Virus record (IMG/VR): IMGVR_UViG_3300034018_001348 | Coordinates: 88,016-152,015 of that record | Source: a virus | Length of the DNA stretch: 64,000 nt | Direction: 5' to 3' (one strand) | Shown: in pieces, positions 48,719 through 57,267 of the stretch | How positions within the stretch are numbered: the first letter of the stretch is position 1 | Layout: each line of letters opens with the position of its first letter | Notes under the pieces: generated by a model | Told to the model about the DNA's origin: nothing | The model's input: the letters and a program-made list of their open reading frames with translations, nothing else | Database searches by the model: none | Program-made: the position numbers and the translations under genes

Positions 48719-49015
48719 TTACCAAAAAATTGGTGTTATTTCTTCTCTATTTTCTGTCAATTCTAAAATAAGTTCATGTTCCATCGTATATGTCATATAT
48801 TCCCAATATATCCCACAAAAATCTGAAATTGTTTTTATATCCTCAAAAAATTCACTACCCCTACTAATTTCAAGTCTCCAAATACATTTGTTGTCCCGAA
48901 TATATTGTGAATACGCAAAATTATTACTTTCTACGGTTAAAGATAATCTTGACCTTTGTTTATATGACGGTACAAGACATTTTAAAATATATTCAAATTG
49001 TTCCCACTTATTCAT
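48719..49015 (-). CDS. Hypothetical protein, 98 aa
   Basis: MNKWEQFEYILKCLVPSYKQ..., acidic C-terminus (LELTENREEITPIFW). Two bases after the upstream gene stop. Beta-rich middle like other members of the cassette family, but without ITES. Confidence 0.65.
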   Translation of the reverse strand: MNKWEQFEYILKCLVPSYKQRSRLSLTVESNNFAYSQYIRDNKCIWRLEISRGSEFFEDIKTISDFCGIYWEYMTYTMEHELILELTENREEITPIFW

Positions 49016-49017
49016 AT

Positions 49018-49461
49018 TTAAATGTTTTCAATCATTACAAATCCAACAAGACCTTCAATGTATTTTACAATTTCTTCGTTCGTGCAGGAAATAAGGGGTT
49101 TGAATTCGATTGTATTTTCATCGTCATTTGTGAATGGAATAAATCTTAAATCTTCTAATGACTTTCTATTGTTTATTTCGATTCGGTCTTTTTCCATCGT
49201 CGGGTCCAAGATAACATCAATATTACTAATAAGTTTTTTTCTATGGTCATCATAAGAATCAGGATGTAATAATATCTCAAGGTCGGGATGAAGAATTATT
49301 GTATCAGCACCACCTCGTCTTGATGATTGATGTATTTTATTTGATATCAACATTATTTTACTAAGGAGAGTCTTATTCCACTCTCGTTGTGCGTACGGTG
49401 TTGGTTCCTCAACTCCCATCCACCCTCTTAAATCCCATTCTACAATATGTGAGTTTTCCAT
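49018..49461 (-). CDS. Hypothetical protein, 147 aa
   Basis: MENSHIVEWDLRGWMGVEEP..., RRGGADTIILHPDLEILL and an acidic end. Reminiscent of phage structural loops but not assignable. A TATATCTTTA-type box near 49478 precedes. Confidence 0.65.
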   Translation of the reverse strand: MENSHIVEWDLRGWMGVEEPTPYAQREWNKTLLSKIMLISNKIHQSSRRGGADTIILHPDLEILLHPDSYDDHRKKLISNIDVILDPTMEKDRIEINNRKSLEDLRFIPFTNDDENTIEFKPLISCTNEEIVKYIEGLVGFVMIENI

Positions 49462-49501
49462 GAATTATCTTTTGGGTAAAGATATAAAATATTTTTCAAA
49501 T

Positions 49502-49527
49502 AAAAAACCCTTCGAGGTGAAGGGTTA
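49502..49527 (-). terminator. Terminator of metallopeptidase gene
   Basis: AACCCTTCACCTCGAAGGG stem followed by TTTTTTA on the minus strand, after the stop at 49537. Confidence 0.85.
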
Positions 49528-49536
49528 TATTTTTTT

Positions 49537-50952
49537 TTAACATTCTGATTTTACTCTGTGGATTGCTGTCGAGACTTCGAACATATTATAAATCTCATCC
49601 CATGTATCATCAACTAAATCATCTGAATCATCTTGAGTGTGAGGTTCATTTTGATTAACCCAAATTCTAATTAAGTATTCATCGTTATTTACAAGTCGAA
49701 CAACTTGTGCTTTACAAATAAGTTTATTTCCCGGAACTAATACATTATCTAAATATTTTTGAATTAATTTAACTTTTCTCCCATCGTCATCGGTGTTAAG
49801 TTCACTCTCAATTACAATTGGTGTATTTTTTATTTTATGATATAAATCCCAATTAATTATTGATTCATTTGTTTCTTTGTTCTTATCCAAAATAGAGTAT
49901 AGTTTATGAATTTTTTTTATTAAATCATATGATGTTCGTTTAAACATTTTTTCTTCGTTTCTAAAGAAGTCATCAGTATTATCATATTTTTGAATTTTTT
50001 TAACGTAATTTCTAAATACTTCTTCTTTTTTACCTGAAAATCCCATCATCTCCTCAAAAAAATTAGTGGTCAAATCTTGTTTTAATACGGTTCCTTTACC
50101 ATTTACCAAATTAATCCTAAGTAAATCTAAAACAGTGTTAACTAATTCTTCATTATCCTCCGGAATAATATCTATTCCACTTTGTTCTAATCTCTCTCGA
50201 ATTATATTCACATGATTTAGTAATTCTTTTTTGAGTCCCTCATATGTAAAACTATTAATCTCTTTTAATTTTTTATAAACTCGATTATTTTTTAAAAACA
50301 CTAAAAATCCTTCTTTGTTAATACTACCTGATTTTAAATCCGCAGCAATTTCACTTGGTCTCACAATATTCTCAATTGAATGAATAAAATATAAATTATG
50401 TAAAAAGTCGTCAATTGGGTCAATACCAAATCTAATATTTTTATAAGCTTCATAATCAGCTCTTTGTGATGGATTTGATATCGGTTTTTTAAATTTATCA
50501 TAAGAGTGCATTAACTCATGACTAAGAGAACTAATAGACATTTCTTTTTCGTTTTCGAGTTCCTGAACCACGGAATTTAAATCCCCATCTTCCGGAATAG
50601 CAACTGATACTGATAATTCAATTTTCTTTTTAGTTGGTTGGTGAATTACTTTAAAGGTATTATTATCCAATCTCGATTTAAAGTTAAACGACATTCCCAC
50701 AAGCGTTCCTTTATCTACTTGGTCTGTTCGTATAATTTCTAAGGTTAAATCGATTTTTTTAAATTTGTAATCTGATATTTGATAATCACCATTTAAACGA
50801 AAATGAAGTTTCTCATCGTCTTCACTTATCGAATTGAGAGACTTAAGTTCACTCATTAATTGACCGTAAACCAATTCAGCAGTTTCAACAATCCCTTCAG
50901 GAATGCCAACAGCCTCCCTTAATACTTTCTTTATGATTTTATTTAATTCCAT
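49537..50952 (-). CDS. Putative zinc metallopeptidase (HELMH), 471 aa
   Basis: N-terminus MELNKIIKKVLREAVGIPEG resembles the second half of the tag (IIKKVLRE). Middle has SISSLSHELMHSYDKFKKPI, an HExxH motif, and ENIVRPSEIAADL which could hold the third ligand. The N-terminal third is beta-rich. GTATTTATAACATATG precedes the start. Protease role inferred from the motif. Confidence 0.65.
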   Translation of the reverse strand: MELNKIIKKVLREAVGIPEGIVETAELVYGQLMSELKSLNSISEDDEKLHFRLNGDYQISDYKFKKIDLTLEIIRTDQVDKGTLVGMSFNFKSRLDNNTFKVIHQPTKKKIELSVSVAIPEDGDLNSVVQELENEKEMSISSLSHELMHSYDKFKKPISNPSQRADYEAYKNIRFGIDPIDDFLHNLYFIHSIENIVRPSEIAADLKSGSINKEGFLVFLKNNRVYKKLKEINSFTYEGLKKELLNHVNIIRERLEQSGIDIIPEDNEELVNTVLDLLRINLVNGKGTVLKQDLTTNFFEEMMGFSGKKEEVFRNYVKKIQKYDNTDDFFRNEEKMFKRTSYDLIKKIHKLYSILDKNKETNESIINWDLYHKIKNTPIVIESELNTDDDGRKVKLIQKYLDNVLVPGNKLICKAQVVRLVNNDEYLIRIWVNQNEPHTQDDSDDLVDDTWDEIYNMFEVSTAIHRVKSEC

Positions 50953-50972
50953 ATGTTATAAATACCAAGAAA

Positions 50973-51236
50973 TTAAATAACTTCCTTTACATTATATTTG
51001 TTACTAATCTTAAACCATTTTGAAATAAGATTGAAATAATTATTCTCAATAAATTTTGCGCCGAACCGTTTCCCTAATTCAAGTTTAACTTTATCCGAAC
51101 TATAAATTGTTTCTGTCTTAATATCAAACAGAAAATAATTATTAGTCCAAGTTTGCTCCGCCTTATCGTATGTCATGTAGGGATAACCATATTTATCCTC
51201 AATCATTTTTACAATTTCTTTTTCAATTTTTGTCAT
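50973..51236 (-). CDS. Paralogous small protein, 87 aa
   Basis: MTKIEKEIVKMIEDKYGYPY..., with family-type end FIENNYFNLISKWFKISNKY. Same architecture as 52433 and the ITES proteins, without ITES. Overlaps upstream gene by 14 nt. Confidence 0.68.
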   Translation of the reverse strand: MTKIEKEIVKMIEDKYGYPYMTYDKAEQTWTNNYFLFDIKTETIYSSDKVKLELGKRFGAKFIENNYFNLISKWFKISNKYNVKEVI

Positions 51237-51612
51237 CTAATATGAATGAATTTATTTTTACTTGTCTAAACTCTCCTTTGGTTAACGTGCTATTAAATTG
51301 ATATTCATCAGTTATTACATCATAAAACATTTTCCCTAAACTTCTTATCTCTTCAACAAGTAAATCTTCGGGGTCCGGGTTGGGATAAAATAAATTACCA
51401 AGTCTCCAAAATTCATTCCAATTATTATCTACTTTTTGTTTAAAACATTTTTCAAGTTTTAACTTACTCATTATCAATTTAATTGTAAATAATGTTGAAT
51501 ATTCTTCAAAATCTCCAATATTAGGAGACGCTCCGATAATATAAGGGTATTCTTTACTTAAAATTTTAACCATCATATCTAACCCTTTTTGTTGGTCTTC
51601 AGTTAATCCCAT
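51223..51612 (-). CDS. Paralogous small protein, 129 aa
   Basis: MGLTEDQQKGLDMMVKILSK... with helical N-terminus and LVEEIRSLGKMFYDVITDEY near the end. A TATCTTTG box at about 51625 (minus) gives a host-type promoter. Confidence 0.65.
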   Translation of the reverse strand: MGLTEDQQKGLDMMVKILSKEYPYIIGASPNIGDFEEYSTLFTIKLIMSKLKLEKCFKQKVDNNWNEFWRLGNLFYPNPDPEDLLVEEIRSLGKMFYDVITDEYQFNSTLTKGEFRQVKINSFILDDKN

Positions 51613-51692
51613 TATTATTTATTTTTCACAAAGATATGGAATTGAATTATTATTTACAAAAAAAAATAGGAAATAATGTGGTATTTATTATT

Positions 51693-51962
51693 ATGGAACA
51701 AGAATTAAAAATCGTGCGTAAATTATTAGATAACTTCATACTTCCCAAATTTGAAGATGTTGTTGAATACGAATTAAAACATCGAAAAGACATTAACGGA
51801 GATAAAGTTCAAATTGAATTTTTAATGGACGGAACCGAACAAGATATTGAAGAGGAAATAGTTGAGGAATGTTATAACCTTTTAAAATATTATGATTTAC
51901 CAAATCTCCGACTCGGTCTTAGATTTACAACCGATGGTGAGAATTTTTACGAATACAATTAA
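51693..51962 (+). CDS. Hypothetical protein, 89 aa
   Basis: Start MEQELKIVRKLLDNFILPKF (51693), 4 nt after TATTTAT (51682-51688); the longer start at 51636 is less likely. Alpha/beta (KVQIEFLMDGTEQDIEEEIV). Isolated plus-strand gene with own terminator at 51962-51993. Confidence 0.72.
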   Translation: MEQELKIVRKLLDNFILPKFEDVVEYELKHRKDINGDKVQIEFLMDGTEQDIEEEIVEECYNLLKYYDLPNLRLGLRFTTDGENFYEYN

Positions 51963-51993
51963 AAAAACCCTATCAATTATGATAAGGTTTTTT
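51962..51993 (+). terminator. Terminator
   Basis: AAACCCTATCA-ATTA-TGATAAGGTTT followed by T run, overlapping the stop of 51693-51962. Confidence 0.8.
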
Positions 51994-51995
51994 TA

Positions 51996-52112
51996 TTAAA
52001 GTTCTTTTTTTAAACGACTAAGAATTTCATTGTTCTTATTCATTCTTTTTAAATCTTTTAGAGTGTTTGCTCTGTTCTTTTTTGGTTTCCCGGGTTTTCT
52101 TGATTTTGACAT
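51996..52112 (-). CDS. Small basic protein, 38 aa
   Basis: ORF MSKSRKPGKPKKNRANTLKD... with helical end EILSRLKKEL. Strongly basic N-terminus. The compact gene lies between two terminator or promoter signals. Possible nucleic-acid binder. Confidence 0.5.
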   Translation of the reverse strand: MSKSRKPGKPKKNRANTLKDLKRMNKNNEILSRLKKEL

Positions 52113-52137
52113 GATTAGTATTTGACAATAAATACCA

Positions 52138-52443
52138 TTAAGGTACAATTAATTCTCTACTTCCCATATCTTCATGAATCTCACGACAAATACTAATAAT
52201 CTCTTTTGTATTGAGTCCCAAATAAGTAAATAGGTTAAACATTTTATCGGAGGTACCCATAACACGAGAATAATAACCATATTCTCTATCTATTAAAAGT
52301 CTGATGGGTAATTTATCCATAAATTTGTTCCTCTCCGTGGGGTTCAATATTAACTGAATTTTATCGATGTTTCGGTATTTAATACCAATAATGGTGGCAC
52401 TCTCCACTTCAAAAAAGGTTAAAAATAATTCTTTATTTGTCAT
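52138..52443 (-). CDS. Paralogous small protein, 101 aa
   Basis: Start at MTNKELFLTFFEVESATIIG (52443), overlapping the upstream stop by 11 nt; the longer start (52542) would give a hydrophobic stretch overlapping the upstream gene by 110 nt. Family-type end: LFTYLGLNTKEIISICREIH. Confidence 0.62.
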   Translation of the reverse strand: MTNKELFLTFFEVESATIIGIKYRNIDKIQLILNPTERNKFMDKLPIRLLIDREYGYYSRVMGTSDKMFNLFTYLGLNTKEIISICREIHEDMGSRELIVP

Positions 52444-52675
52444 ATCCAATTTCTTTACCGAATCTTTTGATAAACCAATCATGTATGACCCGATAATAAT
52501 TACCAGGGCCAAACCAAGCAAATAAATCCGACTCAACATCAATATACCATCTTAATTCTTTTTCCAATATATTATAATCAAATAAATCATTAAGGATATA
52601 ATCATTTCGTTTCTTAGTTAGAGATAAACTACCATACTTATCTTCCAAATATTTTTCTATTAAATCTATATTCAT
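52433..52675 (-). CDS. Paralogous small protein, 80 aa
   Basis: MNIDLIEKYLEDKYGSLSLT... and WFGPGNYYRVIHDWFIKRFG follow the family pattern. TATCTTTGTCCC precedes the ATG by 4 nt, so the transcript is nearly leaderless. Confidence 0.68.
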   Translation of the reverse strand: MNIDLIEKYLEDKYGSLSLTKKRNDYILNDLFDYNILEKELRWYIDVESDLFAWFGPGNYYRVIHDWFIKRFGKEIGYDK

Positions 52676-52686
52676 GGGACAAAGAT

Positions 52687-52725
52687 AGAAAAAAAAATCC
52701 CACCGGCAATGGGTGGGATGAATAT
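52687..52725 (-). terminator. Terminator of gene 52733
   Basis: ATCCCACCCATTGCCGGTGGGAT followed by nine T residues on the minus strand. Confidence 0.85.
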
Positions 52726-52732
52726 TTTTTTA

Positions 52733-52999
52733 TTAATATTGTTGGGGGTCGTAAAAAAAAGTGTTTTCTAACCATTCATTTTTACCTAAAACATATTTTG
52801 ATAAATTCTTAATTTTATCTTTTAATATGTTTTCGTCAGTTTTATTAAGATTTAGTAAATCGTTATGTTTCATACCAATACCTACCCGATATACAATAAA
52901 ATCACCAAGGTCAGATGGTTCTACTACAATATCTTTAATCTGAGGATATTCATCCTTCAACATTGTAAGTAATAATTTTTTTAACGAAGTTTCAATCAT
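52733..52999 (-). CDS. Paralogous small protein, 88 aa
   Basis: MIETSLKKLLLTMLKDEYPQ... with LGDFIVYRVGIGMKHNDLLN. Helical start like the tag family. AACGGTATTTATATATATG precedes the start, so it belongs to the TATTTAT class. Confidence 0.68.
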   Translation of the reverse strand: MIETSLKKLLLTMLKDEYPQIKDIVVEPSDLGDFIVYRVGIGMKHNDLLNLNKTDENILKDKIKNLSKYVLGKNEWLENTFFYDPQQY

Positions 53000-53022
53000 A
53001 TATATAAATACCGTTAATTGGA

Positions 53023-53376
53023 TTAATCTTCATCAATTGTCAAGCAAAGTATTACAAATAGATATCCTAAAAATAATAATCTAAAAAACATTTTTGTTGG
53101 TCCATCTATTGGACTATCATTTCCTTTAGGAACACTCCAAGTCACAAAAATAGTGCCTAAATAAAGAATTAGTAATAGAAACCCAATGATTAAGAACCCT
53201 CCAATAAAATTACGGATGTATCGATACATGAAAGTTTCCTTTATATTTTCAAATGATATATTATCAAATGGGAACATTGAGGACGTTACCGATTCAAATA
53301 CGGTTTTTACAGTTTTTTTACTGGTGTCAATCACTTTTTTTTCCTCAGGAGTCCATCCTTTTTTATAAGTCGCCAT
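53023..53376 (-). CDS. Membrane protein, 117 aa
   Basis: Two or three hydrophobic segments (FIGGFLIIGFLLLILYLGTI, MFFRLLFLGYLFVILCLTI) after a basic, helical N-terminus (GWTPEEKKVIDTSKKTVKTV). A TATATTTG box lies upstream. Possible lysis or membrane-modifying protein. Confidence 0.65.
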   Translation of the reverse strand: MATYKKGWTPEEKKVIDTSKKTVKTVFESVTSSMFPFDNISFENIKETFMYRYIRNFIGGFLIIGFLLLILYLGTIFVTWSVPKGNDSPIDGPTKMFFRLLFLGYLFVILCLTIDED

Positions 53377-53442
53377 AGATTATTTTTTGACAAATATATG
53401 AAAAAGTTTTTATATAAAAAAATTCAATCAATATTTATCAGT

Positions 53443-53577
53443 ATGACAGTAGAAGAAGCAAAATATTATTTAAGTAATATGGGTTTATCATCTTGTTCCT
53501 GTGGATATGGTGGAGTTCAAGAGATGATTGAAGTTGCTATTCTATTGAGAGATGGGGATAAAAAAACCCACCTTTAA
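53443..53577 (+). CDS. Small Cys-containing protein, 44 aa
   Basis: MTVEEAKYYLSNMGLSSCSC... then GYGGVQEMIEVAILLRDGDK. TATTTATCAGTATG start context (box 53432-53438). Its stop overlaps a GGGTGGG terminator stem. Confidence 0.55.
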   Translation: MTVEEAKYYLSNMGLSSCSCGYGGVQEMIEVAILLRDGDKKTHL

Positions 53578-53586
53578 TGGGTGGGA
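53560..53586. terminator. Terminator at 53443/53593 junction
   Basis: AAAAAACCCACC-TTTAAT-GGGTGGGATTT serves the convergent ends of 53443-53577 and 53593-53754. Confidence 0.75.
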
Positions 53587-53592
53587 TTTAGA

Positions 53593-53754
53593 TTATTTTT
53601 TCTTAGATTTTTCTTCCACTAATGGTTTTGAATCTCCAAGTTTTGAATTAATCAATTTAGAGAAATTCTCGGTCATGACTTTCATTCCTCCGGTGTGTTG
53701 TTCAAGGATACTATTTTTCTCCTCAGCAGATAAATTATTTAATATGTGTTTCAT
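53593..53754 (-). CDS. Small EK-tag protein, 53 aa
   Basis: ORF MKHILNNLSAEEKNSILEQH... TGGMKVMTENFSKLINSKLG, ending VEEKSKKK. Its LSAEEKNSILEQH matches LSAAEKSDILDQH of the acidic protein 17307, so it consists of little more than the tag plus a basic tail. Confidence 0.62.
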   Translation of the reverse strand: MKHILNNLSAEEKNSILEQHTGGMKVMTENFSKLINSKLGDSKPLVEEKSKKK

Positions 53755-53871
53755 TTGTTATTTTATTATAAGTATCTTGTTATAATGGAAAATATTTGCT
53801 CAGTGTCTGGTTATAATAGAAAATAAAGGACAATTATACTTAATTTTCTCTTTTTAGTGGAAAATATAGAC

Positions 53872-54183
53872 TTATGAGAAACGCTCAATTCTAAATCGAA
53901 TAACTTTTTGATTATATTTTTCATTAAACCATTTCATCACAAGACCACTAATTATTCCTTCTTTTTCTATTCCAAATAAATCTATCATAGAATTAAAAAG
54001 TTTCTCAGTCATAATTAGATTCTCCGAATTTGGGCTGACAGAAAAAATAACGGTTATGTCGTCTTCAGATGGGACATATAATCTATATCCACCCATAACC
54101 GCACTTACCAAATTACCGTAATTATCACTCAACCAATTTTCAATTATTGAGGTTAATCTACTTTCAGTTATAATGTATCTCAT
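53872..54183 (-). CDS. ITES family protein, 103 aa
   Basis: MRYIITESRLTSIIENWLSD tag, beta middle (GGYRLYVPSEDDITVIFSVS), family end (LFNSMIDLFGIEKEGIISGL, VMKWFNEKYN). Start overlaps the stop of 54180-54506. Confidence 0.74.
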   Translation of the reverse strand: MRYIITESRLTSIIENWLSDNYGNLVSAVMGGYRLYVPSEDDITVIFSVSPNSENLIMTEKLFNSMIDLFGIEKEGIISGLVMKWFNEKYNQKVIRFRIERFS

Positions 54184-54506
54184 GATTCACAAGGTAATGG
54201 ACTTACATAATGTCCAACAAACATATAAATTCCCAAATAATTGTTTATTTTTTCTTTAAGTTCCTTTGCATATTTACGAATTTTAGCGTTTTTTAAATCT
54301 TTTTCAATAGGGTTTTTAGTATACCAATCCTTATCGATAATTAAATAACAATGAAAATTGTTATCTTCCTCGTCATATCCAACATCTAACTCACAAATAC
54401 CTTCCATATCCATGGAATTATAGAATTTTCGCACCATTCTGATAATGGAACCGGGGTTATTTGTCTGAATTGTGGAGAATTGAGACTCTGTTATAATATA
54501 TTCCAT
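54180..54506 (-). CDS. ITES family protein, 108 aa
   Basis: MEYIITESQFSTIQTNNPGS tag; middle with YDEEDNNFHCYLIIDKDWYT and a helical/beta end. Coupled to 53872 by ATGA-type overlap. Confidence 0.74.
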   Translation of the reverse strand: MEYIITESQFSTIQTNNPGSIIRMVRKFYNSMDMEGICELDVGYDEEDNNFHCYLIIDKDWYTKNPIEKDLKNAKIRKYAKELKEKINNYLGIYMFVGHYVSPLPCES

Positions 54507-54508
54507 AA

Positions 54509-54829
54509 TTATTTATTTTTTAATGAATTATAAATTGGTGACCTCAATATGACTGTTGAATCAAATTTATCCGCGGCATATTCTTTACATATGTTTGCAA
54601 ACTCTGAAGTAGTGAATCCTAACATATTCAATGCAGTATAAAAATCCTTATTATTAAAATTTAATATTTGAGTAGAAGTATCGAATTTAAATGCGACATT
54701 ACCATCCTCATTTTTATATTCAAATAAAACATTTGGTGACTCCATGGTTACCGGTCTACGCATGTGTTTTTTATAATCGGAATATATCATATCAAAATAT
54801 TTAAATACCAATCGTTTCTTTTTATTCAT
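54509..54829 (-). CDS. VFKYFD-start paralogue, 106 aa
   Basis: Starts MNKKKRLVFKYFDMIYSDYK; the LVFKYFD start is shared with 54863-55123. The body has the family ending (NKDFYTALNMLGFTTSEFAN). AAGTATTTATCATTATG precedes it. Confidence 0.68.
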   Translation of the reverse strand: MNKKKRLVFKYFDMIYSDYKKHMRRPVTMESPNVLFEYKNEDGNVAFKFDTSTQILNFNNKDFYTALNMLGFTTSEFANICKEYAADKFDSTVILRSPIYNSLKNK

Positions 54830-54862
54830 AATGATAAATACTTAAAAGGTTAAAAAGAGTAA

Positions 54863-55123
54863 TTATAAAACCATCGAAACCGGTAATTGATACCGGTGTT
54901 CAAACCACTCACCCAAAAGTTCTCTAAATTCAGTTCTACCAACACTAAACATCGAATAGATGTTATGTTGTAGTAATTCGTTATAAAAAATCTGATTACA
55001 CTCTGTTGAATACCCGAAAGCGTCCGAAAGGTTATCGGGTTTAAGCCAATTTTTGTGTTCTACATCCTCACACAGTTCCCCGTAACAAAAAGTATCAAAA
55101 TATTTAAATACCAAATTTTTCAT
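54863..55123 (-). CDS. VFKYFD-start paralogue, 86 aa
   Basis: MKNLVFKYFDTFCYGELCED... and family-type end (FRELLGEWFEHRYQLPVSMV). TATCTTTGTTGG directly before the ATG, so a host-type, nearly leaderless promoter. Confidence 0.68.
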   Translation of the reverse strand: MKNLVFKYFDTFCYGELCEDVEHKNWLKPDNLSDAFGYSTECNQIFYNELLQHNIYSMFSVGRTEFRELLGEWFEHRYQLPVSMVL

Positions 55124-55137
55124 CCAACAAAGATAAT

Positions 55138-55166
55138 AAAAAAACCCTACCGATTAGAGTAGGGTT
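55138..55166 (-). terminator. Terminator of gene 55176
   Basis: ACCCTACTCTAATCGGTAGGGT stem followed by T run on the minus strand. Confidence 0.82.
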
Positions 55167-55175
55167 GTTATTTTA

Positions 55176-55457
55176 TTAAGTTAATATAGTAAAAATTAAA
55201 GAAACCAATAAACCCGAAAGAAATCCAACTAATACCCCAACAAAAAAACCATAATTTTTAGTCGGTTCCGGTATAATCTCAATAGTTTTTGGTTTATTAT
55301 ATTTCTTTCGATAGTAAGGTTTTTTCTTTTTAACCGGTTTAGGTTCAACATTTTCTTGTAATTTTACTCTTTGTTCAGGAAACACAGTTGGTATATCCCT
55401 TTTTTCTTTATCGAAGAGCTCATCTTCGATGTGTTTGCTTAATTTTCTTGTCATCAT
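55176..55457 (-). CDS. C-terminal membrane-anchored protein, 93 aa
   Basis: Charged N-terminal half with KKKKPYYRKKYNKPK, then one hydrophobic segment (NYGFFVGVLVGFLSGLLVSL). A tail-anchored layout. Function unknown. Confidence 0.65.
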   Translation of the reverse strand: MMTRKLSKHIEDELFDKEKRDIPTVFPEQRVKLQENVEPKPVKKKKPYYRKKYNKPKTIEIIPEPTKNYGFFVGVLVGFLSGLLVSLIFTILT

Positions 55458-55473
55458 TTATTTTAATTTCTTT

Positions 55474-55659
55474 TTATTTTTCACATTTACACACACCATC
55501 ACCACCTTTATCGGGGTCACATACACATTCCTGTTTTGGGGTTCCAGTTTTTAAAGTGTAATCGGGGAATAATGACATTATTGATTTAATCTCATCAACT
55601 TTACCCGCACTATCAAAAATTGTAATAGTTTTTTCTTCTTTATTAATTTTATATTCCAT
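55474..55659 (-). CDS. Small Cys-rich protein, 61 aa
   Basis: MEYKINKEEKTITIFDSAGK..., ending QECVCDPDKGGDGVCKCEK, with C-x-C and C-x-C motifs suited to bind a metal. Unknown family. Confidence 0.6.
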   Translation of the reverse strand: MEYKINKEEKTITIFDSAGKVDEIKSIMSLFPDYTLKTGTPKQECVCDPDKGGDGVCKCEK

Positions 55660-55675
55660 AATATTTTTTTTTTAT

Positions 55676-55966
55676 TTAACCAATAATGAATAGTCTATTA
55701 AATTCTTTATCGTGTATTGACATGTAATATTTTATAAAGTCTTTTAATGTTTCTTCATTTAAACCAAATAGTGAAACAAGATAATCTATCATTATTGAAC
55801 TAACTCGTAGTTCACCATTAGGAATTAATCTCATTCTTGCGGCATATCCATCATACCAGACCCAATGATTATCATTGGTATATTCAATACTGTATTTGTC
55901 ATCCAAGAGATTTGAAATTATCTTAAATAATCTTTCTTGTTGGGTTTCTGTTATTATTATCTTCAT
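55676..55966 (-). CDS. ITET family protein, 96 aa
   Basis: MKIIITETQQERLFKIISNL tag, WVWYDGYAARMRLIPNGELR middle and DYLVSLFGLNEETLKDFIKY end, the family pattern. Box AATATTTATTGGAATG precedes the ATG. Confidence 0.74.
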   Translation of the reverse strand: MKIIITETQQERLFKIISNLLDDKYSIEYTNDNHWVWYDGYAARMRLIPNGELRVSSIMIDYLVSLFGLNEETLKDFIKYYMSIHDKEFNRLFIIG

Positions 55967-56006
55967 TCCAATAAATATTCATGAATCGGAGTTTCCTTAG
56001 GTAGGT

Positions 56007-56960
56007 CTAATTAATTTTAACACCCTTCTCAAGTGTTTCCTCAAGATAATCTATAAAAGCTTTTGTTCTATCTTCTTTACCGTGATAATAATTACCATAA
56101 CCTATTAGTTCTCCACTTTGGTCTGGTAATGGTTTTATTTCTTTTACACCATTCTCAATTATATCACCAATCCAATCAACAACGACCTCATTCAATTTTT
56201 TTGTTTTTTTAACTCCATTTTTAATCACACCATCAATTCTTCCTTTGTGTTGATATACATCATAGTAAGTTTCATTAACACCCTTGTCAATCACCTTATC
56301 AATTATGTCTTCTCCCACATATTGTCGTGGGTTAGAACTTTTAACACCATTTTCAAGTGCATCATCAATGTCTCCGGTATATTCACGAGATTCTAATTTT
56401 GAAGTCATTTTCACTCCATCTTGTATGACAATTTCAATAACACAAGAACCATCCATTTGTAATGATTTGTTGGTTAGTTTCACCCCTTTAGTTTTCTTCA
56501 CACCATCTTGTATGATGTCATCAACCTCACCTTCAGTAATGTTCATTTCCAAACAGGTTTCTTTTACTCCGCCTTTAATAACATTTTCAACCCAACTTGT
56601 ATTATCTTCCGGGTTCCAACAAGTTTCTTTAATCCCATTCTCAAAAACCTCCATCAGATTATATGATGGTGTTTGAGATGGTGACGCGGTATTCTTAGAA
56701 CCATTCATTACATTATCTTCTACCCATTTTGTGATGAGGTGTTGGTTTTGAACAACCTCCAATGAGGCATACCCAAAAAGATTTTTAAAGAAATTAAAAT
56801 TATACCACAGGGTTTTACTTTCAGTTAATTCTATCACCCATTGTTTGGACTCCGTAAAGATTAACCAAGTGGAACCATTATGATTATATGTGTCAACACC
56901 TTGGACAGAAGAATTAATTAAGGTGTTTATTATTTTTCCCATAATCTTTTTATTAGACAT
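56007..56960 (-). CDS. GVK-repeat protein, 317 aa
   Basis: Start MSNKKIMGKIINTLINSSVQ (56960). N-terminal domain of the paralogous family (STWLIFTESKQWVIELTESK, FFKNLFGYASLEVVQ). From about residue 100 on, a 25-35-residue repeat with (V/I)I-x2-GVK-x-T recurs about eight times (VIKGGVKETC, IIQDGVKKTK, VIQDGVKMTS, ALENGVKSSN, VIDKGVNETY, VIKNGVKKTK, IIENGVKEIK). Repeat role unknown, possibly binding. Confidence 0.7.
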   Translation of the reverse strand: MSNKKIMGKIINTLINSSVQGVDTYNHNGSTWLIFTESKQWVIELTESKTLWYNFNFFKNLFGYASLEVVQNQHLITKWVEDNVMNGSKNTASPSQTPSYNLMEVFENGIKETCWNPEDNTSWVENVIKGGVKETCLEMNITEGEVDDIIQDGVKKTKGVKLTNKSLQMDGSCVIEIVIQDGVKMTSKLESREYTGDIDDALENGVKSSNPRQYVGEDIIDKVIDKGVNETYYDVYQHKGRIDGVIKNGVKKTKKLNEVVVDWIGDIIENGVKEIKPLPDQSGELIGYGNYYHGKEDRTKAFIDYLEETLEKGVKIN

Positions 56961-57234
56961 TATTTTTAAATATATTTGGTTGAATCTCAGCATCTTCAAA
57001 AGATTCTGTGGATACAAACTCACTTTTCAAATAATTAATTACATGTTCCATCATCTCGTAATCTTTAAAATCTCCGTTTTTATGTCCAGCCTTCATTAAT
57101 AAAGACATACCCGCAGCCAACATCATTGTTGATTCCTTAACAGATAATGCCTCTTGGTCTTTTGGGAATCCAATGTCAAAGTAGTTTCTATCGTTTTCAC
57201 GTCTCCACGTTACACCAATTGTTAATCCATCCAT
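56953..57234 (-). CDS. Hypothetical protein, 93 aa
   Basis: MDGLTIGVTWRRENDRNYFD..., helical middle (MMLAAGMSLLMKAGHKNGDF). Overlaps the start of the GVK-repeat gene by 8 nt. TATCTTTGTC lies about 20 nt upstream. Confidence 0.66.
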   Translation of the reverse strand: MDGLTIGVTWRRENDRNYFDIGFPKDQEALSVKESTMMLAAGMSLLMKAGHKNGDFKDYEMMEHVINYLKSEFVSTESFEDAEIQPNIFKNNV

Positions 57235-57267
57235 TTGTTTCTTTTTTATTTGACAAAGATACGAATA

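Noticed and set aside
28487-55966. ATAAATA read on the opposite strand as a T4 late promoter
   Set aside because: At most sites it would transcribe away from the gene whose start codon it hugs; the TATTTAT reading has constant spacing to the ATG.
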